From NCBI GenBank assembly GCA_902810755.1, contig CADDYT010000147.1, forward strand, positions 1 to 16,314: 16,314 bases of DNA, given 5' to 3'. Source of the stretch: Chloroflexota bacterium (GTDB lineage Bacteria; Chloroflexota; Ktedonobacteria; Ktedonobacterales; Ktedonobacteraceae). Every line of letters begins with the position of its first letter. The first letter of the stretch is position 1. Of this stretch, positions 6,920-13,772 are shown in pieces. The notes beneath the pieces were generated by a model. That model did not search any database and was not told the origin of the DNA. It saw nothing but the letters and a program-made list of their open reading frames with translations. Both the position numbers and the translations under genes were made by a program.

Positions 6920-6948
6920 TGGCAAATTAAATCACCGCTCTGGCAAAA
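6920..6948 (-). promoter_or_regulatory. Direct repeat upstream of the DUF2089 -35 box
   Basis: TGGCAAAT (6920-6927) and TGGCAAAA (6941-6948) are copies of one 8-mer spaced 21 bp apart, two helical turns, ending 7 bp from the -35 box. A further inverted TGCCAG occurs at 6965-6970. The placement fits a dimeric activator or autoregulator. No protein can be assigned from sequence. Confidence 0.4.
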
Positions 6949-7129
6949 TTTGTACTTTTTCTGTGCCAGGCAGAGTACGAAACTGTTTTTCTCAGACCAG
7001 CGTTATATCCCTGAATCTCTTTGAAGCGATGTTCGTAAGGATTGAGTTCCAGGGCGACCCATATCCAGGACGACCACCAGGGTGGCCTGGGGTGGTGGGG
7101 TGGCTGGCAACACAGCTTTCTGGCATCCT
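6949..7129. other. Non-coding gap with a G-rich tract
   Basis: With 6803-6948 this makes a 327-bp gene-free stretch. Apart from the promoter region described separately, I see only a G-rich run on the plus strand (7080-7107: GGG, GGGG and GGGG tracts separated by short TGG-containing spacers) just downstream of the OsmC gene. The small frames here look like chance ORFs, with no ribosome-binding site or family resemblance. Confidence 0.45.
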
Positions 7130-7549
7130 TCAAGCAGCTTCTGTAATCTGATACGAGTTCGATATTTTTGCCGTTTTGCTCAGCATGGCCGAGACGCCGC
7201 AGTAGCGAGTTTCGGAGAGTTCGATGGCGCGCGCGACGCTTTCCGGGCGCAGGTTATGGCCATTGAAGATGTGTTCAACGGCGATTTCCGTGAACACTCT
7301 GGGGTGCGTCTCGGCGCGGGTACCGCTGACGCGAATCTCGTAGCCGGTCACGTCCTGGCGCATCTTCTGCAAGACGGAGATGACGCTGACCCCGGTGCAG
7401 CCCGCCAGCGCGGCCAGCAGCATCTCCATCGGACTCATCGCCGTGCGCGGGCTGGCTCCATCCAGAGCAACATTGAAGCCGCTGCCCGTCTCCGCCTCGA
7501 AACGCCAGCCAGATTGCCACTTCGCCTCGACATGCATCTGTTGTGTCAT
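7130..7549 (-). CDS. OsmC/Ohr-family protein
   Basis: A 139-aa cytoplasmic protein of the OsmC fold. Members reduce organic or fatty-acid hydroperoxides using two redox cysteines. Both are present: Cys51 in LAALAGCTGVSV and Cys117 in ETRYCGVSAML. The SPMEMLLAALAGC motif and the final alpha/beta unit are typical, and the length is right for the family. It is closer to the YhfA-like general OsmC group than to Ohr proper, though the subfamily is uncertain. AAGGAGG lies 6 nt before the ATG, making the start secure. The gene is 57 nt downstream of the EamA gene on the same strand, so the two may be cotranscribed. I see no dedicated promoter. Confidence 0.9.
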   Translation of the reverse strand: MTQQMHVEAKWQSGWRFEAETGSGFNVALDGASPRTAMSPMEMLLAALAGCTGVSVISVLQKMRQDVTGYEIRVSGTRAETHPRVFTEIAVEHIFNGHNLRPESVARAIELSETRYCGVSAMLSKTAKISNSYQITEAA

Positions 7550-7606
7550 TAGGAACCTCCTTCAAAATCACGCTCGCATGCCATACTCTCTGCATTGTGG
7601 TCTCCA

Positions 7607-8464
7607 TTATACCGCGAGAGCGATAACGCCGAGCAGAATTACGGCGGCGGCCAGCAAACGTTGTCGCGCATTGCCTTCGGCGAGGAAACGCGACCCCATG
7701 AAGGTGCCGATCAGCACGCTGACCTCGCGGGCCGGGGCGACGTAGCTGACGGGAGTGAAAACGAGGGCAGTGAGGATCATGAAATAGGAAAGCGGGCTGA
7801 GGATGCCGGTGCCGATGGTTTCCCGGTGGTGAGCGCGCCAGATGTCAACAAGCTCTTTGCGGCGCGTGAGCGCATAGGGCGCGAGCAGGAGAACGCGCAG
7901 GACGATAGAGGTGTAATAATAGATAAGCGGCGAGATGAGAAAAAAACTGACGGCCCGCTTGTCCCAGAGCGTGTAAGACGCGATGAAGACGCCGGTGAGC
8001 AGGCCGTAAGCGATGGCAAGCGGGTTATCGAAGCCGCGCAAGAGGCGCAACCCGCCCGTGAGGATAAAGATGCCGACAATGACAAGCAGGATGCCGACCA
8101 GCGCGATGGGGGTGGGCCGCTCGCCGAAGAAGAACACGGCGACGAGCGCGGCGATGGCCGGGCCGGTGCCGCGCGCCAGGGGATAGATCAGCGAGAGATC
8201 GCCAACCTTGTAGCTGCGCTGCAACTGCACGAAGTAGGCCAGGTGCAAGACCGCCGTGCCAACAATCATGACAACGGCTATCAGGGTGAAGTCTGAGAGA
8301 CTGACAATGATAAAGGGGATAGCCAGCGGCGCGTAGAAGAGGACGCCCACAATATCGGTCAGCCAGACAAAGGGCGCGCCCCCGCTGACACGCTTCGCCA
8401 GTAAATTCCACGTGGCATGGAAAAAGGCCGCGCCCAGCACCAGCGCCAGCGCCACGCTGTTCAT
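7607..8464 (-). CDS. EamA-family (DMT superfamily) transporter
   Basis: A 285-aa inner-membrane protein with about ten hydrophobic segments arranged as two EamA-type halves, the usual size for drug/metabolite transporters. Recognisable features are the N-terminal ALVLGAAFFHATWNLLAK helix, the end-of-first-half motif LSLIYPLARGTGPAIAALVAVFFFGERPTP, and the second-half TPVSYVAPAREVSVLIGTFMGSRFLAEG. EamA members export amino acids, metabolites or drugs; the substrate cannot be read from sequence. I chose the ATG at 8464 because GGAGG lies 6 nt upstream. The frame extends to an ATG at 8593, but the added 43 residues are not transporter-like and run through a palindromic promoter-like region. The gene precedes the OsmC gene on the same strand, possibly as a two-gene unit. 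Confidence 0.9.
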   Translation of the reverse strand: MNSVALALVLGAAFFHATWNLLAKRVSGGAPFVWLTDIVGVLFYAPLAIPFIIVSLSDFTLIAVVMIVGTAVLHLAYFVQLQRSYKVGDLSLIYPLARGTGPAIAALVAVFFFGERPTPIALVGILLVIVGIFILTGGLRLLRGFDNPLAIAYGLLTGVFIASYTLWDKRAVSFFLISPLIYYYTSIVLRVLLLAPYALTRRKELVDIWRAHHRETIGTGILSPLSYFMILTALVFTPVSYVAPAREVSVLIGTFMGSRFLAEGNARQRLLAAAVILLGVIALAV

Positions 8465-8536
8465 CGGAAACCTCCATGGGCAGAAAAGGAAAACGTATCT
8501 GCTCGTAAAGTTGACGAATCCTGGCTGGACTGCACT

Positions 8537-8550
8537 GCCATTATAATGGC
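8537..8550. promoter_or_regulatory. Perfect 14-bp palindrome centred on TATAAT
   Basis: GCCATTATAATGGC is a perfect palindrome about 73-86 bp upstream of the EamA start. It contains a consensus TATAAT on either strand. No convincing -35 is visible at 16-18 nt on the minus strand, so it may be an operator overlapping a weak or activator-dependent promoter. The call is tentative. Confidence 0.4.
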
Positions 8551-8709
8551 CAGAAATGAAAGCTCCCGTAAGCTGAGTAGGCGCATATACCATATTCCCG
8601 TAACGCCCGGCAGCGCAATCACTTACACTTGCGCTAACAAATATATGGCAAAAACACCATGTTTAAAGGAAAAATTATAAGATAACTGCGTGATACGTCT
8701 GGTTACACT

Positions 8710-8834
8710 GGATGCTTCGCTCCCGCTCAGCATAACATGCACAAACGTCTCTCTGCCTGGCTCACCGGAGATGCTTCCCCCTTCGCTCCACTCAGAGCGA
8801 AAGGCTCTTTTCCGCTCAGCATGACATGCCCACG
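8710..8834 (-). repeat. Dispersed GCTGAGC...GCGAAGCATC repeat, two degenerate copies
   Basis: The 408-bp gap between the EamA and MerR/CbpM-like genes holds two copies of an intergenic repeat. Copy A (8710-8742) and copy B (8767-8834) share GCTCAGCATRACATGC (8725-8740 and 8814-8829, 15 of 16 identical). Each is followed, in minus orientation, by a GAGCGAAGCATC-like end. Copy B contains an extra GCTCTTT...AGAGCG insert. Just beyond, CATGCCCACG (8825-8834) can pair with CGTGGCATG (8849-8857), so the 3' end of the heat-shock transcript can fold, which may help termination. The remaining AT-rich stretch (about 8590-8700) shows nothing I can assign. Confidence 0.65.
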
Positions 8835-8872
8835 ATGGTTCTTCGTGGCGTGGCATGTACAGGAAGCCTGCT

Positions 8873-9238
8873 TCAGGGTTTGCCATCCCCGGATGCAGTG
8901 TTCGGGTTTGCGAAGACGTACTGGTAGCGGCGGTGGCGGATGAGTTCTTCTTGCAGGGCTTGCAGGTCGGCCAGCAGGCGAAGGATGACTTCGACGCCTT
9001 CCAGATTGATGCCCAGGTCTTCTTGCAGGCGGCGGATGCGGCGCAGGATGGCAAGGTCCTGCTCGCTGTAGCGCGTGCCTTCCCCGGCGATTTCGACGCC
9101 CTGCACAAGGCCTTCGGCCCGCAACTGACGGATGGTGGTCACGTCGAGATGGCTGTACTGGGCCGTCTCCTGCTCGGTGTAGTAGGCGGTGGGGCGGCTG
9201 CTGGATATGATGATGCGCGTGTAACGGGTCTCTGCCAT
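8873..9238 (-). CDS. MerR-type CbpM-like chaperone modulator / regulator
   Basis: A 121-aa protein of the MerR HTH group. Residues 19-85 hold a MerR_1-like winged helix (YYTEQETAQYSHLDVTTIRQL, then RYSEQDLAILRRIRRLQEDLGINLEGVEVIL) and residues about 85-104 form a coiled-coil-like helix (LLADLQALQEEL). This composition is shared by CbpM, which binds and inhibits the J domain of CbpA, and by HspR repressors. Its ATG is only 21 nt after the stop of the CbpA-type dnaJ gene, with an AAGGAA-type site in between, so it is cotranscribed. That arrangement favours a CbpM-like modulator of its neighbour. A second DNA-binding HspR remains possible. Confidence 0.8.
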   Translation of the reverse strand: MAETRYTRIIISSSRPTAYYTEQETAQYSHLDVTTIRQLRAEGLVQGVEIAGEGTRYSEQDLAILRRIRRLQEDLGINLEGVEVILRLLADLQALQEELIRHRRYQYVFANPNTASGDGKP

Positions 9239-9259
9239 GATCTTCCTTCCCTCCTGCCA

Positions 9260-10264
9260 CTAAACCGATGTGGCCTGTCCACTATAGCCAACCGAGCGGG
9301 CGAACTCCTCGAAGAGGCGGCGCTGCTCCTCGTTGAGACGGGTGGGCAGCACCACGTTGACCTCGGCATAGAGATCGCCGCGATTTTCGGGCTGGCCGAG
9401 CCTGGGCATGCCCTTGCCGCTGAGACGGAATGATCTGCCGTTTTGCGTCCCGGCAGGGATGCGCAGCATGAGCCGCTTGCCGTCGGGCAGGATGACAGGT
9501 ACCTCACCGCCGAGCATGGCCGTCGCCAGTGGCACTTCGACCTTTTCGTAGAGGGTTGTGCCTTCACGTCGGTAACGCGGACTGGGAACCATATGCACAA
9601 TCAGGTAGAGGTCGCCGCGCCCGGCTGGCCCTACGCCGCCCTGCCCGGCAATACGGATGCGCGACCCCTCGTCGACGCCGGCAGGTATCTTGACTTCCAG
9701 GCGGCGCGTGCGTCCATCCGGCTCGGTCAGCTCAAAGGTGCGCATCGCGCCGCTGTAGGCTTCAGGCAGGGTCACATCGATGACGGATTCAACATCCTGG
9801 CCGCGCACCGGCTCCCGGTAGGAGCCGGCATGGCGACCGGCAGTCCCCATGTTGGTGAAGCCACCCATACCGCCGCCAAAGTAGGTTTCAAAGAAATCTG
9901 AGAATGGCGAGCGACCGCCGAAGAGGTCGTTGAGGTCTTCCGGCGTGACGGTACGGTACTGGTATGTCGCGCCACCGGGGCCGTAACCGCCACGCGCGCC
10001 AGCACCGGCAGCCGCACCCGGCCAGTGGCCGTACTTCTCATAGTAATCCATCATCTCATCGTACTGTTTGCGCTTCTCAGGATCGCTCAGAACTTCATTG
10101 GCCTCATTGATCTCTTTGAATTTCTCTTCGGCTTCCTTGTTATTCGGGTTGACATCCGGGTGGTACTTCCGCGCCAGCTTGCGGAAGGCAGAACGAATCT
10201 CCTTCTCTGTGGCGTTCTTCTTGACACCCAGAATTTTATAGTAGTCCTTAAATTCAACAGCCAT
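9260..10264 (-). CDS. dnaJ: DnaJ/CbpA-type Hsp40 co-chaperone
   Basis: A 334-aa J-domain co-chaperone that stimulates the DnaK ATPase and delivers substrates. The J domain spans residues about 5-72 with the invariant HPD at 35-37 ([10 protein letters not shown]). A Gly-rich and Phe/Gly segment (about 80-145, [20 protein letters not shown]) follows, then the two C-terminal beta domains ([21 protein letters not shown], and later [28 protein letters not shown]). The four CxxCxGxG zinc modules of type I DnaJ are absent, so this is a type II, CbpA-like protein. GGGAG lies 6 nt before ATG. It follows dnaK by 173 nt and precedes the MerR/CbpM-like gene by 21 nt. Confidence 0.95.
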   Translation of the reverse strand: MAVEFKDYYKILGVKKNATEKEIRSAFRKLARKYHPDVNPNNKEAEEKFKEINEANEVLSDPEKRKQYDEMMDYYEKYGHWPGAAAGAGARGGYGPGGATYQYRTVTPEDLNDLFGGRSPFSDFFETYFGGGMGGFTNMGTAGRHAGSYREPVRGQDVESVIDVTLPEAYSGAMRTFELTEPDGRTRRLEVKIPAGVDEGSRIRIAGQGGVGPAGRGDLYLIVHMVPSPRYRREGTTLYEKVEVPLATAMLGGEVPVILPDGKRLMLRIPAGTQNGRSFRLSGKGMPRLGQPENRGDLYAEVNVVLPTRLNEEQRRLFEEFARSVGYSGQATSV

Positions 10265-10353
10265 ATGCGACTCCCTGCTGGCCTTGACGCTACGCCAGGC
10301 GCGTATAGATTTCGGAATAGAGAGCGAACAAATAATGTCGGCGCCGGTAAGAG

Positions 10354-10378
10354 CGTGGCACCCTGAGAGGGTGCCACG
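10354..10378 (-). other. Perfect hairpin between dnaK and dnaJ
   Basis: CGTGGCACCCT, loop GAG, AGGGTGCCACG: a perfect 11-bp stem. It lies in the dnaK-dnaJ gap and has no following T tract on the minus strand, so it is not a classical terminator. It would sit near the 5' end of a transcript starting from the extended -10 at 10394-10402. Likely roles are mRNA processing, stabilisation or attenuation of dnaJ relative to dnaK. Confidence 0.6.
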
Positions 10379-10393
10379 TCAGTACCTCGCTAT

Positions 10394-10402
10394 AGTATAT
10401 CA
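10394..10402 (-). promoter_or_regulatory. Possible internal extended -10 promoter for dnaJ
   Basis: The minus strand reads TGATATACT, an extended -10 form like those before pdp and the HPP gene. A poor TTGCTC lies 18 nt upstream of the TATACT. It could give separate expression of dnaJ and the downstream MerR-type gene. No half-site of the type seen at the hspR-like and grpE promoters is present here. Confidence 0.35.
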
Positions 10403-10437
10403 AATCGTCAAGCGATAGAGCAAACGACGGGGCGGGC

Positions 10438-12333
10438 TTAGACCTCGCGGAACTCGCCTTCAACGGTACCGGCCTCGTTGACCGGAGACTGCGTCGGGCC
10501 TTCGCCGCCGGGGCCTGCCGTTGTTCCCTGCCGGCCGTAGGTGTCGCGCCCAATCTGTTGCATGGCGCTTTCCAGATCATTCATGGCGCTGACCATGCGG
10601 TTCACATCGTTGCTGGCGATAGCATCGCGCACTTCGCGAATCTTCGACTCGACATTGGAGCGCGTATCGGCGGAAACGCGGTCGCCCAGGTCTTTGAGGG
10701 AGCGTTCGGCCTGGTAGGCCAGACTGTCGGCCCGGTTGCGCGTCTCGATCTCCTCGCGGCGGCGGCGGTCTTCCTCAGCATGCTGCTGGGCCTCACGCAC
10801 CATGCGGTCGATCTCATCCTTCGACAGGCCGCTGGAAGAAGTGATGGTCACTTTCTGCTCGCGCCCGGTCGCCTTATCCTTCGCGGTGACATTGAGGATA
10901 CCGTTGGCGTCGATATCAAAGGTCACCTCGATCTGCGGCACCCCACGTGGGGCCGGGGCAATACCCTCAAGCCGGAAGTGGCCCAGGCTCTTGTTGTCGC
11001 GGGCCATCTCGCGCTCGCCCTGCAGAACGTGAATCTCCACCGCAGGCTGGTTGTCCTCGGCGGTGCTGAAGGTCTCGCTCTTGCGCGTCGGGATGGTCGT
11101 GTTGCGCTCGATCAGCCTGGTCATCACGCCGCCGAGGGTCTCAACGCCCAGAGAGAGCGGGGTCACGTCGAGCAGCAGCACATTCTTGACCTCGCCTTGC
11201 AGCACACCGGCCTGAATGGCCGCGCCAACTGCCACCACCTCGTCCGGGTTGACGCCCTTGTGCGGCTCTTTGCCGAAGATCTTGCGCACAAAGTCAACAA
11301 CCGCCGGCATGCGGGTCTGGCCGCCGACCAGAATGACTTCATCGACCTGGCTGGCGCTGATTTCGGCATCGGCCAGCGCCTTCATCACCGGCTCGCGGGT
11401 ACTCTCGATCAGGTCGCCCACCAGTTGCTCCAGCTTCGAGCGGCTCAGCGTGACCACCAGGTGTTTGGGGCCGGTTGCGTCGGCGCTGATGAACGGCAGG
11501 TTGATCTCCGTCTGCTGCGCGGATGACAGCTCGATCTTGGCGCGTTCTGCCGCCTCCTTCAGACGCTGCAAGGCCATGCGATCTTTGCTCAGGTCAATGC
11601 CCTCGTTTTTCTTGAAGTCTGAGACGAGCCAGTCGATGATGCGCTGGTCAAAGTCGTCGCCGCCGAGGTGGGTGTTGCCGTTGGTCGACTTCACCTCGAA
11701 GACGCCATCACCCAGTTGCAGGATGGAGATATCAAACGTACCGCCGCCCAGGTCATAGACGGCAATTGTCTCCTCACCCTTCACTTTGTCCAGACCATAG
11801 GCCAGCGAAGCCGCCGTTGGCTCGTTAATGATGCGCAGGACTTCCAGACCGGCAATCTTGCCCGCGTCCTTCGTCGCTGAACGCTGCGTATCGTTGAAGT
11901 AAGCCGGAACGGTGATGACGGCCTGCGTGATCTTCTCGCCCAGGCGCGCTTCAGCATCAGTCTTCAACTTTTGCAGGATCATAGCCGAGATTTCAGGCGG
12001 GCTATATTCGCGTCCGCCCATCACCACGCGCACGTCGCCGTTAGGCGCTCGCGTGATCTTATAAGGGACGCTCTTCATGGTGCGCTGCACCTCCGGGTCA
12101 TCAAATTTGCGACCCATCAGGCGCTTGATTGAGTAGATGGTATTCTCAGGGTTGGTCACGGCCTGACGTTTGGCCACCTGCCCCACCAGCCGCTCGCCGC
12201 TTTTGGTAATAGCGACGACAGAGGGGGTCAGCGGCGAGCCTTCACTGTTATCCAGCACGGTGGGCTCGCCGGCTTCCATGACCGCGACCACCGAGTTCGT
12301 TGTGCCGAGGTCGATACCAATTACTCTTGCCAT
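10438..12333 (-). CDS. dnaK: Molecular chaperone DnaK (Hsp70)
   Basis: A 631-aa cytoplasmic ATP-dependent chaperone. The nucleotide-binding domain shows IDLGTTNS (7-14), the phosphate-2 motif DLGGGTFD (194-201) and the adenosine motif [11 protein letters not shown] (333-343). The interdomain linker and start of the substrate domain are seen in [18 protein letters not shown] (385-402), followed by the beta-sandwich and the alpha-helical lid with [13 protein letters not shown]. The tail ends EGEFREV, the conserved C-terminal motif of bacterial DnaK. AAGGAGG lies 9 nt before the ATG. The gene is 60 nt after grpE and 173 nt before dnaJ. Nothing in the sequence suggests truncation or loss of function. 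Confidence 0.98.
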   Translation of the reverse strand: MARVIGIDLGTTNSVVAVMEAGEPTVLDNSEGSPLTPSVVAITKSGERLVGQVAKRQAVTNPENTIYSIKRLMGRKFDDPEVQRTMKSVPYKITRAPNGDVRVVMGGREYSPPEISAMILQKLKTDAEARLGEKITQAVITVPAYFNDTQRSATKDAGKIAGLEVLRIINEPTAASLAYGLDKVKGEETIAVYDLGGGTFDISILQLGDGVFEVKSTNGNTHLGGDDFDQRIIDWLVSDFKKNEGIDLSKDRMALQRLKEAAERAKIELSSAQQTEINLPFISADATGPKHLVVTLSRSKLEQLVGDLIESTREPVMKALADAEISASQVDEVILVGGQTRMPAVVDFVRKIFGKEPHKGVNPDEVVAVGAAIQAGVLQGEVKNVLLLDVTPLSLGVETLGGVMTRLIERNTTIPTRKSETFSTAEDNQPAVEIHVLQGEREMARDNKSLGHFRLEGIAPAPRGVPQIEVTFDIDANGILNVTAKDKATGREQKVTITSSSGLSKDEIDRMVREAQQHAEEDRRRREEIETRNRADSLAYQAERSLKDLGDRVSADTRSNVESKIREVRDAIASNDVNRMVSAMNDLESAMQQIGRDTYGRQGTTAGPGGEGPTQSPVNEAGTVEGEFREV

Positions 12334-12393
12334 TGTTCTATTCCTCCTTAAAGAGAGAAGATATTCTTCCCTTTACACGAATCAAAAAGGTAT

Positions 12394-13044
12394 TTAGCTT
12401 GCGTTTGGATTGCCGGATTGAGTCGGCGCCGCCTCCATAGTAGCAGGCGCGGACGGACCGGCCACGATGACCTGCGCGGGACGGATGAGCCGATCACCCA
12501 GCGCGAAGCCAGGCCGGGCGACGGTAAGAATGGTACCTTCGGGAACGCCCGGCTTCGATTCTGAGGCCAGGGCCTCCATCCAGCGCGGGTTAAACGGTTC
12601 GCCGGGCTTGCCAATTTCGCGCACCCCCAGCCGTTCCAGCGTGGCATCGATGCGCCGCGAGGCCAGCATCACGCCCTGCACCCAGGGATTGTTCGCCAGT
12701 TCAGGCGGGACAACGGCCAGCGCCCGATCCAGGTCATCAATCACCGGCAGGATTTGCTGCAAGACGCCGATCTGCGCGGAGGCTCGTGCCTCATCCTGCT
12801 CCTGTGTGGCGCGGCGACGATAGTTAATAAAGTCCGCCTGCGTGCGCCGCAACAGATCAAGGTATTCTTCGGCTTTGTTATGCTCATCCTGCAACTGCTG
12901 CTGTAACTGAGCCGCAGATTCAGCCTGCGTTTGCTTCTCCCCCTGTCCCTGCTGCTCAGCAGCGTTGTTCGCGCCGGGGGCCTGTGGTGGCGGCGCCCCT
13001 TGCTGCGGATTCACTTCGCCGTTATTGCTTCCCTTTTGTTGCAT
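12394..13044 (-). CDS. grpE: Nucleotide exchange factor GrpE
   Basis: A 216-aa homodimeric ADP-release factor for DnaK. Residues 1-50 are a low-complexity Gln/Pro/Ala tail, and 51-100 form the long dimerisation helix (AEEYLDLLRRTQADFINYRRR). VLPVIDDLDRAL-like helices and the C-terminal beta domain follow (VPEGTILTVARPGFALGDRLIRPAQVIVA). The usual FDPxxHEA loop reads FNPRWMEAL, with the common histidine replaced. I chose the ATG at 13044 because AGGAAG lies just upstream; a start at 13092 would add 16 residues without family resemblance. It is the first chaperone gene of the transcript and has its own promoter and a candidate repressor site. Confidence 0.95.
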   Translation of the reverse strand: MQQKGSNNGEVNPQQGAPPPQAPGANNAAEQQGQGEKQTQAESAAQLQQQLQDEHNKAEEYLDLLRRTQADFINYRRRATQEQDEARASAQIGVLQQILPVIDDLDRALAVVPPELANNPWVQGVMLASRRIDATLERLGVREIGKPGEPFNPRWMEALASESKPGVPEGTILTVARPGFALGDRLIRPAQVIVAGPSAPATMEAAPTQSGNPNAS

Positions 13045-13112
13045 AAACACTTCCTTTCCCCTCGCGTATCTCACCTGATGCATTGAAATCAAAGGCTCAT
13101 ATGTTCATCCAT

Positions 13113-13141
13113 ATTGTATATCACTTAACATATTTTGGCAA
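13113..13141 (-). promoter_or_regulatory. Promoter of the grpE-dnaK-dnaJ operon
   Basis: The minus strand carries TTGCCA (13136-13141), a 17-nt spacer and TACAAT (13113-13118), each 5 of 6 to consensus. The predicted start near 13106 gives a leader of about 60 nt. A housekeeping-type promoter fits repression-based heat-shock control rather than an alternative sigma factor. Confidence 0.7.
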
Positions 13142-13143
13142 GT
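13123..13143 (-). promoter_or_regulatory. Candidate HspR-like operator at the grpE promoter
   Basis: ACTTAACA, TATTT, TGGCAAGT: an inverted repeat of the form ACTTnnCA-N5-TGnnAAGT overlapping the -35 box. The same half-sites, with a 7-nt spacer, lie at the hspR-like promoter. It differs from the actinobacterial HAIR element (CTTGAGT-N7-ACTCAAG) but shares its CTT...AAG ends. Assignment to the HspR-like protein is inference. Confidence 0.5.
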
Positions 13144-13186
13144 AAAATAACGTGAAATAGCACATCCTTTACCATGTTGTGAGAAG

Positions 13187-13206
13187 TTTCTAACACATTT
13201 CTAACA
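13187..13206. repeat. Short direct repeat upstream of grpE
   Basis: TTTCTAACA occurs at 13187-13195 and again at 13198-13206, an 11-bp period (one helical turn). Immediately before it, TTGTGAGAAGT (13177-13187) is the inverted form of the 11-mer found inside the hspR-like operator. Together they may mark a regulatory region above the grpE promoter. Confidence 0.35.
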
Positions 13207-13282
13207 AAAAAGGGGAAGAAAACGTCAGGGACGTGTCATGTTGAGCGGCGGCTCAGCATGGCACGTCCCTGACGCTTTCTTC
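13206..13282 (-). terminator. Repeat-derived intrinsic terminator of the hspR-like gene
   Basis: CGTCAGGGACGTG (13223-13235) pairs exactly with CACGTCCCTGACG (13262-13274). The stem continues inward through CATG and TGAGC/GCTCA, with two G-T positions, to a 4-nt loop, and outward as GAAGAAA/TTTCTTC after one mismatch. On the minus strand the stem is followed by TTTTCTTCCCCTTTTTT, giving a terminator 14 nt after the hspR-like stop. The core GCTCAGCATGGCACGTC matches the dispersed repeat family. Confidence 0.7.
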
Positions 13283-13296
13283 GTGGCAAGACAGGA

Positions 13297-13653
13297 TTAC
13301 CTGCCGCGCTGCCTCTCTTCCTCCATACGCCGTAACTCGGCGCGCGCCTCCTCCACTTCCTGCTCGAGGACACGCACACGGTGGCGAATTTGAATGATAT
13401 GGCGAATGCCGACCGCGTTGACCCCCTGATCGGAAAGCTCGGCAATTTCTTCCAGGATGGCAATATCTTGATCTGAGTACAGGCGATTCTTGCCGGATTG
13501 ACGCGCAGGCTCCAGCAATCCCGCCTCTTCATAGCGGCGCAACACCTGCGGCGGCAAACCCAGCAGAGAGGAAACAACCCCGATAGGATATTTAGGCAGA
13601 GAGGCGTTTTCTCTATCCGTTCTTTGAGGAGCTTTTCTCGATACTCGCTTCAT
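13297..13653 (-). CDS. HspR-like MerR-family heat-shock repressor
   Basis: A 118-aa MerR-group regulator. After a basic N-terminus, residues 21-62 form the winged HTH (YPIGVVSSLLGLPPQVLRRYEEAGLLEPAR, then NRLYSDQDIAIL). The spacer helices include LSDQGVNAVGIRHIIQI (73-89), closely like HspR, and residues 91-114 form a coiled coil (VLEQEVEEARAELRRMEEE). HspR proteins repress dnaK operons with DnaK as co-repressor. The position immediately upstream of grpE-dnaK-dnaJ, on the same strand but separated by a terminator, supports this role. It has its own near-consensus promoter with a palindrome over the -35 box, suggesting autoregulation. An AAGGA site lies 10 nt before ATG. No effector-binding domain is present. 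Confidence 0.85.
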   Translation of the reverse strand: MKRVSRKAPQRTDRENASLPKYPIGVVSSLLGLPPQVLRRYEEAGLLEPARQSGKNRLYSDQDIAILEEIAELSDQGVNAVGIRHIIQIRHRVRVLEQEVEEARAELRRMEEERQRGR

Positions 13654-13743
13654 AACTCCCTGTTCCTTCCTCTTATCTACGGCCTTCCCATAGAAAAAGA
13701 GAAGAGAAAAACATATCGGCTACTCAACAATACTCTTTTTCTG

Positions 13744-13772
13744 ATAATACCACTTCTCACAATTTCTGTCAA
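13744..13772 (-). promoter_or_regulatory. Promoter of the hspR-like gene
   Basis: The minus strand carries TTGACA (13767-13772), a 17-nt spacer and TATTAT (13744-13749), the same elements and spacing as the DUF2089 promoter. The predicted start near 13737 gives a leader of about 84 nt. Confidence 0.8.

Noticed and set aside
6803..6925. N-terminal extension of the DUF2089 protein from a TTG at 6925, giving a hydrophobic segment
   Set aside because: No ribosome-binding site precedes the TTG, the extension contains the operon's -35 and -10 boxes, and a GGAGG lies 8 nt before the ATG at 6802 where family similarity begins.
8623..9108. 161-aa minus-strand frame spanning the repeat region and part of the MerR/CbpM-like gene
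   Set aside because: It is in another frame from the recognisable MerR protein and consists partly of translated intergenic repeat.
10558..11526. 322-aa plus-strand frame opposite dnaK
   Set aside because: It is an antisense shadow of a highly conserved gene, common in GC-rich dnaK loci.
13045..13296. CIRCE element or a perfect HAIR element before grpE
   Set aside because: Neither TTAGCACTC-N9-GAGTGCTAA nor CTTGAGT-N7-ACTCAAG was found in the gap. Only the weaker palindrome reported above is present.
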